A DNA stretch of 44,097 nucleotides from an uncultured Pelagibacteraceae bacterium (GTDB taxonomy: Bacteria > Pseudomonadota > Alphaproteobacteria > Pelagibacterales > Pelagibacteraceae), in NCBI GenBank assembly GCA_902594915.1, contig CACJOA010000009.1, positions 1-44,097 of the forward strand, in the 5' to 3' direction. The position numbers and the translations under genes were made by a program. The notes under the pieces are model-generated. The model worked only from the letters and a program-made list of their open reading frames with translations. It was not told the DNA's origin and searched no databases. This document shows, piece after piece, positions 1 through 7,829 of this stretch; position 1 is the stretch's first letter, and the number at the start of each line of letters is the position of its first letter.

Positions 1-41
1 GATGATGATATCTTGCCTGTTCCTATAAAACCTAAATTCAT
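1..41 (-). CDS. N-terminus of a Rossmann-fold reductase, probably pyrroline-5-carboxylate reductase (partial)
   Basis: The frame opens with ATG at 41-39 on the minus strand and runs off the left edge after 13 codons. The visible peptide starts MNLGFIGTGKISS, a first beta strand followed by a GxGxI dinucleotide-binding turn. Starting in the turn at residue 4 is typical of ProC and related F420/NADP reductases. It lies downstream of the outer-membrane protein gene and past a terminator, so it may have its own promoter in 42-81. The family call rests on a very short stretch: other small NAD(P)-binding proteins start the same way. Confidence 0.5.
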   Translation of the reverse strand, partial: MNLGFIGTGKISS

Positions 42-81
42 AATTATATATAAACAATCTTGTCGATTATATTAGGAAAAG

Positions 82-103
82 AAAACCCCCGTGAGGGGGT
101 TTT
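82..103 (-). terminator. Rho-independent terminator after the outer-membrane protein gene
   Basis: A perfect 9-bp stem, AAAACCCCC at 82-90 and GGGGGTTTT at 95-103, closes a GTGA tetraloop. It sits 21 bp beyond the stop of the outer-membrane gene at 125. Its GC-rich core stands out in this AT-rich region. Read on minus, the 3' arm ends in TTTT and a pyrimidine-rich stretch. It separates the barrel gene from the partial reductase at the window edge. Confidence 0.85.
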
Positions 104-124
104 AATTCTTATTTTCAGATCTTA

Positions 125-796
125 TTAAAATGATCTACCAACTGACAATGAAGTTGTTGCATTGTCAATGTCTGCAGTAATTTTTGTATTGTTAGAAGTG
201 GTTACAGAAATATCATCGTAATCAGTTTCTGCATACTCTAACTTAACAAATGTACCACCAAAATCTTTCACTACTCCAATTCCTAATTTGTATCCGTCTA
301 GACTTAATGTCTTATCTAAATTAGATGAAGAAACCGAAGAACCATTTGCATCAGCATCAGCTGTTACGTATCCAAGAGTTCCAAATACTGTAAATTCTCC
401 AACATCATAACCTGGTTGAACATAAAAAGTTAAGTGTCTTGATATATCAACAGTACCTCTGTTAGTTCCTGAAGACGCTGCACCATCATTTTTAGTTTTT
501 AAAGAACTTTGAGTTGTTGACCTGCTATCAAACTCTGCAGAGAATGGTATCAAGTCTACACCATAAGTTAACGTCATATTTCCTAAATCTTTACTCATTT
601 CTAGGAATATTGAACCGTAAGCTACATCATTCGAAATGTCTTTTGTAGTATCTGTAGTTCCGTTACTATCAATATCATCTTTAACAGTTGAGTCGATTGT
701 TGCAAGAGATCCTGTTATTCCGACCCTTGCACTGTCAGCATTTGCTGGAAATGCCATTAGCATAGCTGCAAATGTAAATATTAGTATTCTTTTCAT
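125..796 (-). CDS. Small outer-membrane beta-barrel protein
   Basis: A 223-residue protein with a clear Sec signal peptide (KR at 2-3, hydrophobic run, cleavage likely after ANA around residue 20). The mature part alternates short amphipathic strands with Asp/Ser/Thr/Asn-rich loops and ends in Phe (SVGRSF), the usual C-terminal signature of BAM-inserted barrels. This fits an 8-10-strand OmpA/OmpW-like or opacity-protein-like barrel; I cannot name the family. The serine- and threonine-rich loops (around residues 85-115 and 150-160) would face outside. The start is supported by an AGGGCG ribosome site just upstream. A 16-bp palindrome lies in the leader and a terminator follows, so it is probably monocistronic. 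Confidence 0.8.
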   Translation of the reverse strand: MKRILIFTFAAMLMAFPANADSARVGITGSLATIDSTVKDDIDSNGTTDTTKDISNDVAYGSIFLEMSKDLGNMTLTYGVDLIPFSAEFDSRSTTQSSLKTKNDGAASSGTNRGTVDISRHLTFYVQPGYDVGEFTVFGTLGYVTADADANGSSVSSSNLDKTLSLDGYKLGIGVVKDFGGTFVKLEYAETDYDDISVTTSNNTKITADIDNATTSLSVGRSF

Positions 797-810
797 TATT
801 ACGCCCTATT

Positions 811-826
811 TTATTAAATTTAATAA
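811..826. promoter_or_regulatory. 16-bp perfect palindrome in the outer-membrane gene leader
   Basis: TTATTAAATTTAATAA is a perfect palindrome 14 bp upstream of the start codon at 796 and just ahead of the ribosome site. It could be an operator half-site pair, but AT-only palindromes arise easily at this base composition, so support is weak. The rest of 827-1042 shows nothing I can identify. Confidence 0.25.
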
Positions 827-1042
827 TCGACACACTAATTTAAAATATTGAATTTTTCACTAATTAAAATTAATCAAAATAAATAGTTTGCCATTGTTGC
901 ATAAAAACCACACTTTAATTGTTAATTTACAAGGTTTTTTTGAAAAGAAAATTTCATTATAAAATTTCACATCAATTAACAACTTAACAACTTTGTTATT
1001 GCTAAATTTGATTTAACCACAATTTAGTAAAAGAATCGAGTT

Positions 1043-1957
1043 CTATTCTTGAAAAAAAGAACCCCTAATCCTCAGAAGTTCCCTGCTTAATTCTTTATTC
1101 TCTTTGAAAGGTCTTCTGCCATGCAACCAAAAATAGTTATTAGCAATAATAGAAGAGCCAACAGGTAATTTTGATAAAAACTTTTTATTACTTTCCTCGA
1201 GACTATCAGATAACTTCTGCAAAAAAATTCCTTGTTTCATATTTTTTGGTTCGGGAAATTGGTCAATATATGAAATTTGCGCTCTACCTTTGCTGTCCGA
1301 TGAAAAAACTGGATGCTCAACTTTATAGTCAATATTTTTACTTTTTGGAGAACACCATATAAAATTTTCTTTTGCTACTGGATCATTAAATAATTCTTCG
1401 CAATGTTCCCAATCATCTAAGTGTAGCATAGAGGTTTCACCACCTTCAGCATTTTTTTCTTCAATTTTTGACATCAATAACCAGTCAGTTTTTTCCTGTA
1501 CGTAAGTTCCATCTGTATGAAGATCCATATTTGTGTAGGCCTTTCTTAGATATGAGTCGCTTTTATCAACATGTTTTACATGAAATCTGGCGTAATATTT
1601 TCCAGCCATTGCATCATGATTTGGCTTACCAATTAAATGTGCAACAGCTGTTGAAAGTTTTACTAAAAAAGTATCATCAATCTTAGAAGTAATATTCTTT
1701 GGCTTAATAATAAAACATCCGGTATTTCTATCTTTGATAATATGGTTTAAAAATTTTGATAATTTATTATTACTCAAATCATCTAGGCTTTTTGCAATAG
1801 TAAACCTTGTAAATGGTTTATACTCTAATGCAGTCAAATCAAACTTATTGAAAGGAAATAAAAGTTTTTCTATTGTTTCATCTTTAATATCTATATTAAT
1901 AATTCTCGAAGTTTTATCATTTTCTTTAATTTCAAATCCTTCAATTTCGTTTTTCAT
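1043..1957 (-). CDS. glaH: Glutarate 2-hydroxylase (CsiD/GlaH), Fe(II)/2-oxoglutarate dioxygenase
   Basis: A 304-residue protein that aligns end to end by eye with E. coli CsiD/GlaH. Shared blocks include LTALEYKPFTRF (41-52), STAVAHLIG (102-110), KYYARFHVKHVDKSDSYLR (120-138), the LHTDGTYV iron motif and the distal WLHGRRPF block. The iron ligands are H147, D149 and H279; the H147-H279 spacing equals that of the E. coli enzyme. A C-terminal RELLRIRG segment supplies the likely 2-oxoglutarate-binding arginine. The E. coli enzyme converts glutarate to L-2-hydroxyglutarate with release of succinate and CO2, in lysine breakdown. It is the last gene of the liv-azl operon: its ATG overlaps the azlD stop as ATGA. 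No L-2-hydroxyglutarate oxidase gene is in the window. Confidence 0.88.
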   Translation of the reverse strand: MKNEIEGFEIKENDKTSRIINIDIKDETIEKLLFPFNKFDLTALEYKPFTRFTIAKSLDDLSNNKLSKFLNHIIKDRNTGCFIIKPKNITSKIDDTFLVKLSTAVAHLIGKPNHDAMAGKYYARFHVKHVDKSDSYLRKAYTNMDLHTDGTYVQEKTDWLLMSKIEEKNAEGGETSMLHLDDWEHCEELFNDPVAKENFIWCSPKSKNIDYKVEHPVFSSDSKGRAQISYIDQFPEPKNMKQGIFLQKLSDSLEESNKKFLSKLPVGSSIIANNYFWLHGRRPFKENKELSRELLRIRGSFFQE

Positions 1958-2277
1958 AAATAGCTACTAAATAATGCTAACATGATAGCAGAGAAAATTG
2001 TTGGGTAAACTAAATTTTTATCTGTTGAATAAAAAATTACAATAGAAAATATAATTATAACTATTCTAATCAAATAGCTTACTTCAGATAATAAGCCTGA
2101 AGGAAAAATAAGCATTCTAGCTATTAATGCTGCTAAGGTAGAATAAGCTAGACAATTAAACCATCTAAATATTTTTGAATTTTCTTTAATCTTTTGAGAG
2201 CTTATCACTCCCAAGAATCTAGATAAATAAGTCGCTAAAGAAGTAACAAGAATTACTAAAATAATATTATTTGCCAC
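1954..2277 (-). CDS. azlD: AzlD-family small subunit of a branched-chain amino acid exporter
   Basis: A hydrophobic 107-residue protein with about four membrane segments and the TYLSRFLG motif near its N-terminus, typical of AzlD/BrnE. The open frame can be extended upstream to an ATG at 2352, but that would add 25 residues lying inside azlC. The GTG at 2277 fits better: it follows GGAGAG by four bases and gives the normal AzlD length. The GTG overlaps the azlC stop, giving an 11-bp overlap, and the azlD stop overlaps the glaH start. It is expected to pair with AzlC in the inner membrane. Confidence 0.8.
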   Translation of the reverse strand: MANNIILVILVTSLATYLSRFLGVISSQKIKENSKIFRWFNCLAYSTLAALIARMLIFPSGLLSEVSYLIRIVIIIFSIVIFYSTDKNLVYPTIFSAIMLALFSSYL

Positions 2278-2971
2278 TAATCTCTCCAAAAATAAAAGCA
2301 ATAGTGCCAGCAGTAATACCTCCGAATAAAATACACCATTCTTGAGATACAAAAAAAAATGCCGGTCCTAAAATTGTTCCTAAAATAATTGACAAACTAA
2401 TTTTGATTGTTTGCATTGCGCCTAGCATCATACATGTAAAATAAATTGGATTTATAATTGCTAGTCCGATTAATATATCTTTATTTAAAAAATCAGATGA
2501 AATATAACCAATTATCGTTGAAATTATTGCCACTGTCCAGGTTGCGACTCCAATACCTATCCAAAAATCAATCCTATTTTCTTTCTCTACTTTCTCATAA
2601 CTATCTTTCATAATTAACCATGATGAAACAGCTATGAAGTGACAAGACAGATAGTATTTCCACTTTGGTTGAGTTTTGTGCATTAATAATGGCATCAATG
2701 AGACTGTCATTGGATATAGTCTCGCATTAACTAACCATACAGCAAAAAATATATTTATTAACGAAGCTCCAATTAACATGGACTCAGCCATTACAAGAGA
2801 ACCGGGCAATGCGTAAGTTAAAAAAGTAGAAAAAATACTTTGTTGCATTGTGAATCCAATATTTTTTAAGAGTGCACCTATTGCAATAAAACTTGCTCCT
2901 AATGCTAACGCAGGACTTCCAACTCCTTTAATCGCTGCAAACCCTCTGTAAAAATATTTTAGATTTATCAT
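2267..2971 (-). CDS. azlC: AzlC-family branched-chain amino acid exporter, large subunit
   Basis: A 234-residue membrane protein with about seven to eight hydrophobic segments, and the AzlC/BrnF hallmarks: a Gly/Ala-rich first segment (GVGSPALALGASF), a second block with FLTYALPGSLVMAESML, and LVNARLYPMTVSLMPLL near residues 80-95. Family members with AzlD export branched-chain amino acids or methionine. The ATG shares its first A with the livF stop (TAATG), with AGGTGG just ahead, so translation is coupled to the importer ATPase. An exporter at the end of an importer operon is odd; its true substrate here is unknown. Confidence 0.85.
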   Translation of the reverse strand: MINLKYFYRGFAAIKGVGSPALALGASFIAIGALLKNIGFTMQQSIFSTFLTYALPGSLVMAESMLIGASLINIFFAVWLVNARLYPMTVSLMPLLMHKTQPKWKYYLSCHFIAVSSWLIMKDSYEKVEKENRIDFWIGIGVATWTVAIISTIIGYISSDFLNKDILIGLAIINPIYFTCMMLGAMQTIKISLSIILGTILGPAFFFVSQEWCILFGGITAGTIAFIFGEISGK

Positions 2972-3756
2972 TAACCACCTAAGAATAGGCGGCCTACATC
3001 TGGATTGTTCAAAAGATCGTCTCCTTTACCAGCTATTGCGGTTTGACCTGAGACTAAAACATATCCAATGTCTGCAAACTCAAGACCTTTCTTTGCATTT
3101 TGTTCAACAAGAATAATTGTTTTTTTTTCATTTTCTTGAAGATCTCTTAAAATTTCGAAAACCATATCAATATACTTTGGTTCTAAACCGATTGATGGTT
3201 CGTCTACGAGCAATACTGATGGTTTCATAACTAATGCTCTAGAAATTTCCAACAATCTTCTTTCGCCACCTGATAATACTTTTGCTGGCTGGTTTCTCCT
3301 ATTTCCTAGTCTTTCATATTTCTCAAGAATTTTTTCTGCCTCAATAAAAGATTCCTCCGTTTTATCTTTAATAAAACCACCCATTAGCAAATTTTCTTTA
3401 ACCGTCATTTCTGGAAATACTGAATTATCTTGAAGAATATAAGCTATACCAACTGATTTAAGTTTTTCTGCAGGAGAAAGGCTAGTAATATCTTTCCCAT
3501 CTATTTCAATCTGACCAGAAAATATATTCGTAAAACCATATATAGAATGCAGAATTGTTGATTTGCCTGCTCCGTTTGGACCAATCAAACATAAAGATTG
3601 AGCTTTACTAACAAAAAGATCAAAATTATGTAATATTTCCATCTTGCCATAGCCAGCATTCATATTTTTGATTGTTAAATGAATATTTGACGATGATAAT
3701 TTTTTCAAATCTTCGGCGACTGGTGCTTTTCCTAAAACTTCATATTGATTTGACAT
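2971..3756 (-). CDS. livF: High-affinity branched-chain amino-acid-type ABC importer, ATPase LivF
   Basis: A 261-residue ABC ATPase. Walker A is GPNGAGKST (59-67), the signature is LSGGERRLLEIS, Walker B is VLLVDEPSIGL and the switch histidine is replaced in the usual LivF fashion by VEQN. Residues 1-28 form a short N-terminal extension ahead of the ATPase domain. It is expected to heterodimerise with LivG on the cytoplasmic face of LivHM. It starts 1 bp after the livG stop and its own stop overlaps the azlC start. Confidence 0.92.
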   Translation of the reverse strand: MSNQYEVLGKAPVAEDLKKLSSSNIHLTIKNMNAGYGKMEILHNFDLFVSKAQSLCLIGPNGAGKSTILHSIYGFTNIFSGQIEIDGKDITSLSPAEKLKSVGIAYILQDNSVFPEMTVKENLLMGGFIKDKTEESFIEAEKILEKYERLGNRRNQPAKVLSGGERRLLEISRALVMKPSVLLVDEPSIGLEPKYIDMVFEILRDLQENEKKTIILVEQNAKKGLEFADIGYVLVSGQTAIAGKGDDLLNNPDVGRLFLGG

Positions 3757-3757
3757 T

Positions 3758-4498
3758 TTATTGAGCTCCTAAATAAGCATCAATTACACGCTTATCGTTT
3801 TTAATTTCATCTGGTGAACCTTTAGCAAGCATTTTTCCATGCGCCAAACAATAAATACTCTCAGCCAGTTGCATAATTACTCTCATATTATGCTCAATCA
3901 CTAAAAGAGTAATACCGAAATCTTTGTTTATTTTAATTAATCTGTCTATTATACCGTTAATTAATGTTGGATTTATTCCAGCTGTTGGTTCATCTAATAA
4001 AAGCATTTCCGGTTCATTCATTAATGCCATAGCTAACTCTAACAATTTCTGTTGACCAAACGATAATTCACCTGCTCTTAATTTCCTTTTTTGATAAAGT
4101 CCTACAAAATTTAAAAGATTTTCAGCTTTCTCAGTTAGGTTTTTTGGAATTTTAGAAAATATCTTTAATATACTTTCGTCATTCCCTTTGTGGCTAATAA
4201 GCATATTATCCACACAATTTAATTTTCCATAGATTCTAGTTTGTTGAAAAGTTCTTAACAATCCAAGTTTAGCAATTACTGGGACTGGTAATTCTGATAC
4301 CTCTTTTCCATTAAACTTTATTGAACCTTGATCAATAGGATAAGTGCCAACTATAGAATTAAATAATGTAGTTTTGCCAGAGCCATTTGGACCAATTAGA
4401 CCAAATATTTTTCCTTTTTCTACCGACATAGAAATATTAACATTAGCTTTTACTCCACCAAAAGATTTGCTAACATTGTTAACTTCTAAAATACTCAT
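3758..4498 (-). CDS. livG: Branched-chain amino-acid-type ABC importer, ATPase LivG
   Basis: A 246-residue ABC ATPase with Walker A GPNGSGKTT (35-43), the Q-loop in RTFQQTRIY, signature LSFGQQKLLELA, Walker B LLLDEPTAGI and the VIEHNM switch that marks LivG-type subunits. The length is normal. Its ATG overlaps the livM stop by 4 bp (ATGA). With LivF it powers the LivHM channel. Substrate specificity is set by the binding protein and cannot be read from this subunit. Confidence 0.93.
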   Translation of the reverse strand: MSILEVNNVSKSFGGVKANVNISMSVEKGKIFGLIGPNGSGKTTLFNSIVGTYPIDQGSIKFNGKEVSELPVPVIAKLGLLRTFQQTRIYGKLNCVDNMLISHKGNDESILKIFSKIPKNLTEKAENLLNFVGLYQKRKLRAGELSFGQQKLLELAMALMNEPEMLLLDEPTAGINPTLINGIIDRLIKINKDFGITLLVIEHNMRVIMQLAESIYCLAHGKMLAKGSPDEIKNDKRVIDAYLGAQ

Positions 4499-5544
4499 TT
4501 TAATTCTACCTGTGCTTTACGATCAGCTTCGTCTACAATTTCACCAAACCTCTCAGGATATTTTTCTCTTAACCAGCCCATAATCCCTTCTGGAAAATAA
4601 ATTACTATAACAACTATAAGAACTCCTAAAGCAACATACTGCCAACCTAAAAAGAATGTCCAGAAACCTTCTTTGAAAATATGAAATACAGTAGCTCCAA
4701 TTATTGGTCCCCACAAAGTTCCTTTTCCTCCCAAAATTGCCATCAGAACCATAAAAACTCCCATCTCCCTTCCATCAAAAGCAACATCAGTGGAGTCTAT
4801 ATATCCAACGAGACCTCCCATTATTCCTCCGGCTAAGCCACAGAAAAAGGCTGAAACCATCCATCCAATAATTTTATATTTCATAGTTTCAATACCCATT
4901 GCTTCTGCTTTATCTTCATTGTCTCTTATTGCATTTAGAATTAATTTAAAACGAGTTGAATAAATCCCTCGTATAGTGATGAAAGACAAAACTAGAGCAA
5001 AAAAACTACAAAAATAAAAAAATTCACCTCTAGCCTCTAATCCACCAACATTTGGAAATGGTGGGGTTGTGAAACCTTGACCTGCTCCAATAATCTCAAT
5101 ACCTCCGGAGATTTCTCCAGCGGCAACACCCAAACCTAAAGTACATATTGCAAAATAATGACCTCTCAAACCTAAAATTGAGTAACCAATTAGACCTGCA
5201 ACAATTGTTGGCACAATTGCTGCTACTGCAAGTCCAGCAGCCATTCCTTGAAAAAATTGTGATGGTGTATGAACAAATGTTTTTTCTCCACCACTTTCAG
5301 TCCATTCAGATAAAGGAAAAAACATGCCAACTTGTACTGATGCGCATAAATACATACCAAGTCCATAAAAAAGAATATTTCCAAATGAGTTATAACCCAT
5401 CTCACCACCTTGAATATTCCATGTAACCGCAAGTATGATTAGTACACAAAGAATTGATAACTGAACTTTAAAAGCAGGAAATACAAAAGGTGCCGCTAAA
5501 CCAAAAACTAAGATCGAGGCGTATAAAATAAGATTTTTATTCAC
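4495..5544 (-). CDS. livM: Branched-chain amino-acid-type ABC importer, permease LivM
   Basis: A 349-residue permease with around nine membrane helices. It carries the LivM hallmarks LRGHYFAICTLGLG (about 128-141) and the cytoplasmic coupling loop AIRDNEDKAEAMGIETMKYK, the EAA-like contact site for the ATPases. The C-terminus has a charged cytoplasmic tail (YPERFGEIVDEADRKAQ) rather than a stop after the last helix. The start overlaps the livH stop by 4 bp. Confidence 0.92.
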   Translation of the reverse strand: MNKNLILYASILVFGLAAPFVFPAFKVQLSILCVLIILAVTWNIQGGEMGYNSFGNILFYGLGMYLCASVQVGMFFPLSEWTESGGEKTFVHTPSQFFQGMAAGLAVAAIVPTIVAGLIGYSILGLRGHYFAICTLGLGVAAGEISGGIEIIGAGQGFTTPPFPNVGGLEARGEFFYFCSFFALVLSFITIRGIYSTRFKLILNAIRDNEDKAEAMGIETMKYKIIGWMVSAFFCGLAGGIMGGLVGYIDSTDVAFDGREMGVFMVLMAILGGKGTLWGPIIGATVFHIFKEGFWTFFLGWQYVALGVLIVVIVIYFPEGIMGWLREKYPERFGEIVDEADRKAQVELK

Positions 5545-6434
5545 TTTAAGTACTCTCTCTTTCTAGAAAGTTTGAATCTTCTATAAACAAGGATTAAAAC
5601 TAATAACAGAAAAACTGATCCAATTCTAAATTCAGTTCCTAAAAGATAATCAGCAAATTCCTCAAAAACACCTAATCCCATTCCAGACATAGCTACCCCT
5701 GGAAGATTTCCAAGACCAGCAACAATAACAATCATAAAAGATCTAATTGTGTATGGAAGACCCATATAGGGATGGATTGTGAAAGTTATTGAAATTAAAG
5801 CTCCAGCAACTCCACATAAAGCAGCATTAATACCAAATGTTGCTGCATAAACCTTTTCTGTATCAACACCTAAAATTTTAGCGGCTCTTGCATTTTGTGC
5901 TGTGGCCCTAATTGCACGACCAAGTTTTGATTTTTTCATATAAATCACTAAACAAATCGCAAATATAATGCTAACTACTGCTGAAAATATTTTAGAGTTA
6001 GGTAGAACTACATTATTATCAAATAAAAAAGTTGTTCCATAACCTGAATTAGCCAAAACAACATCTGCACCAAATGCAAAATTCATTAATTGCATGAAAA
6101 GAATACTTATTCCAAAAGTTGCCAGAATTGAAATAAATAAATCTCTGTCAACAACTTTATTAATGACCAATTTATAAATCCCGACACCAACAAAGTACAT
6201 TATAAAAGGGGAAACAATCACTCCCCATGCTGGGTGAATTCCATAAAGATACATAAAATAGGCAATGTAACCTCCAAGAATAACTAAATCACCTTGAGCA
6301 ATATTTATAATATTCATAACTCCCCACTGCAAAGCCATGCCGTAAGCAATTAAAGCAAACAATACTCCTAGAAGAATTCCATCCAAGCAAGCTTGAATGG
6401 TTATCATTGGGTATTGAAAAACCATGAAGTCCAT
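5541..6434 (-). CDS. livH: Branched-chain amino-acid-type ABC importer, permease LivH
   Basis: A 297-residue permease with about eight membrane helices. Family blocks are GLQWG-like ALQWGVMNIINIAQGDLVILG (split around residues 33-53) and the coupling loop GRAIRATAQNARAAKILGVD. The start lies 17 bp beyond the hairpin terminator that follows the binding-protein gene, so only readthrough transcripts or a very short internal promoter reach it. It begins the tightly overlapped livHMGF-azlCD-glaH block. Confidence 0.92.
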   Translation of the reverse strand: MDFMVFQYPMITIQACLDGILLGVLFALIAYGMALQWGVMNIINIAQGDLVILGGYIAYFMYLYGIHPAWGVIVSPFIMYFVGVGIYKLVINKVVDRDLFISILATFGISILFMQLMNFAFGADVVLANSGYGTTFLFDNNVVLPNSKIFSAVVSIIFAICLVIYMKKSKLGRAIRATAQNARAAKILGVDTEKVYAATFGINAALCGVAGALISITFTIHPYMGLPYTIRSFMIVIVAGLGNLPGVAMSGMGLGVFEEFADYLLGTEFRIGSVFLLLVLILVYRRFKLSRKREYLK

Positions 6435-6451
6435 AATTAGCCCTTTAAAAA

Positions 6452-6480
6452 AAATACCCCCTAAACTTTAGGGGGTATTT
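6452..6480 (-). terminator. Hairpin terminator between the binding-protein gene and livH
   Basis: AAATACCCCCTAAA at 6452-6465 is the exact inverted repeat of TTTAGGGGGTATTT at 6467-6480, and on the minus strand it is followed by a T run. It starts 12 bp after the stop of the binding-protein gene and ends 17 bp before livH. This is a strong intrinsic-terminator or mRNA-stabilising stem inside an operon. It probably lets the binding protein be made in excess of the membrane complex. Confidence 0.88.
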
Positions 6481-6492
6481 TAAGATTTTTTT

Positions 6493-7731
6493 TTATCTTT
6501 TTGACCAGCTAGGAATTGGATGAATTAATTTAGCTGAAGCCCATTTTGTTGGAGCTACAACCTTATTTTCACATTTACCTGAGTCATCACACATTACTTG
6601 AAAAAGTACCATTGGTTTGTCGACATTTTGACCACCAGGCGCAAACTTAATATTTCCATAGAATGTTTGCATATTTGTAGCTGCGAGTGCGTCTCTTACT
6701 TTCTTTTTATCAAAAGAATTTGCTCTTTCAAATGCATCTTTAAATACTAATAAAGCTGCTGACGATTCAGCTGACTGGTACGGTGGATCATATTTGAATT
6801 TTTTTTCAAAATCTGCCGCATACTTCATTCCTGTGCCAAAAAACTTATCTTTGTAAGTCAATGACTTATGCCATTGTGAAGCACATAATGCATACTGAGA
6901 ATTTTTACCATGTTGTTTTGATAATTTTGCAGCATCACAATGAGTCATTGCTAACATTGGAACATCTACTTTCATCTCAGCAATTTGTCTGATTGCAGTT
7001 AATGCTCCTTTTGTATGACCAGAAACAACTAGTACATCTGGCTTCATTTGTTTCACTTTTACTAAAGTGGCAGCCATATCGTTCAGTTCCTTAGGAAGTT
7101 TATCATCAATTATTATTTCAGATTTAGTTCTCTTCGCCGCCTCTAAAATACCTAATCTAACATCTTGTGAGAATGCATCTTGCTCAAATGCTTGTGCAAT
7201 TCTTACTGGCTTTCCATTATTTTTTTCAACAGCTAAATCAATAGCTACATCAAGATATAAATTAGCAGGTGCTAAAACTGCAAATAGATACTTGTAACCC
7301 TTTGTAAACAATGATCTAGATGCACCATTTGCTTCTACCATTGGAACACCGTATTTTTCAGTAACTGGAGCTATTGCTTTTGTAAGACCTGAACTATATG
7401 GCCCTAACATAAACTCAACACCATCTTGTGATATTAGTCTTTCTGCAAGCTGCGCTGCTCTTTTTGGGTTTGACTCATCATCATAATAAATAATATCAAA
7501 CTTATAAGTTTTTCCACCAACTTTAACACCACCCATGCTGTTAATTCTCTCAACAGCTAAATTGTATCCATTTTGAGTATGAACACCGTTAGATGAATAT
7601 TTTCCTGTCAATGAAATAGCTGCACCTAACACAATTTTATCACCAACTACTTTTGCAAATGATACAACAGATGTTGATAGTAAAATCGCTAATGCAGAAA
7701 TAAAACTAACAATTATTTTATTTATTTTCAT
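6493..7731 (-). CDS. Periplasmic binding protein of the Liv-type ABC importer (type I fold)
   Basis: A 412-residue protein with a signal peptide (cleavage likely after SFA, residue 26) and a type I periplasmic binding domain of the LivJ/LivK/amide-urea class (starts KIVLGAAISLTGKYSSNG). Blocks such as YYDDESNPKRAAQLAERLI and MLGPYSSGLTKAIAPVTEKYGVP are typical of the two-lobed fold. A C-terminal Cys pair (around CDDSGKC) may form a disulphide. The gene heads the operon, with AAAGGA ahead of the ATG. The ligand cannot be told from sequence: branched-chain amino acids are the default, but the downstream glutarate hydroxylase makes glutarate or a lysine breakdown product worth considering. Confidence 0.88.
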   Translation of the reverse strand: MKINKIIVSFISALAILLSTSVVSFAKVVGDKIVLGAAISLTGKYSSNGVHTQNGYNLAVERINSMGGVKVGGKTYKFDIIYYDDESNPKRAAQLAERLISQDGVEFMLGPYSSGLTKAIAPVTEKYGVPMVEANGASRSLFTKGYKYLFAVLAPANLYLDVAIDLAVEKNNGKPVRIAQAFEQDAFSQDVRLGILEAAKRTKSEIIIDDKLPKELNDMAATLVKVKQMKPDVLVVSGHTKGALTAIRQIAEMKVDVPMLAMTHCDAAKLSKQHGKNSQYALCASQWHKSLTYKDKFFGTGMKYAADFEKKFKYDPPYQSAESSAALLVFKDAFERANSFDKKKVRDALAATNMQTFYGNIKFAPGGQNVDKPMVLFQVMCDDSGKCENKVVAPTKWASAKLIHPIPSWSKR

Positions 7732-7829
7732 TTTTATTCCTTTGTTATTAATTAATTAATGATCAATTAAATAAAGAAAATTGAACTTTTGCAAGTGCCA
7801 AAAAGCACATATTAGCAAACTTAATTACG

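Noticed and set aside
797-1042. Small RNA or gene between the outer-membrane gene and glaH
   Set aside because: The 246 bp are AT-rich with no stable stem, no open frame with a ribosome site and no recognisable motif apart from the 16-bp palindrome.
7067-7297. Open frame on plus inside the binding-protein gene
   Set aside because: It is antisense to a well-supported gene, has no ribosome site and no family features. The same applies to other antisense frames under ilvB, degQ, hflK and ligA.
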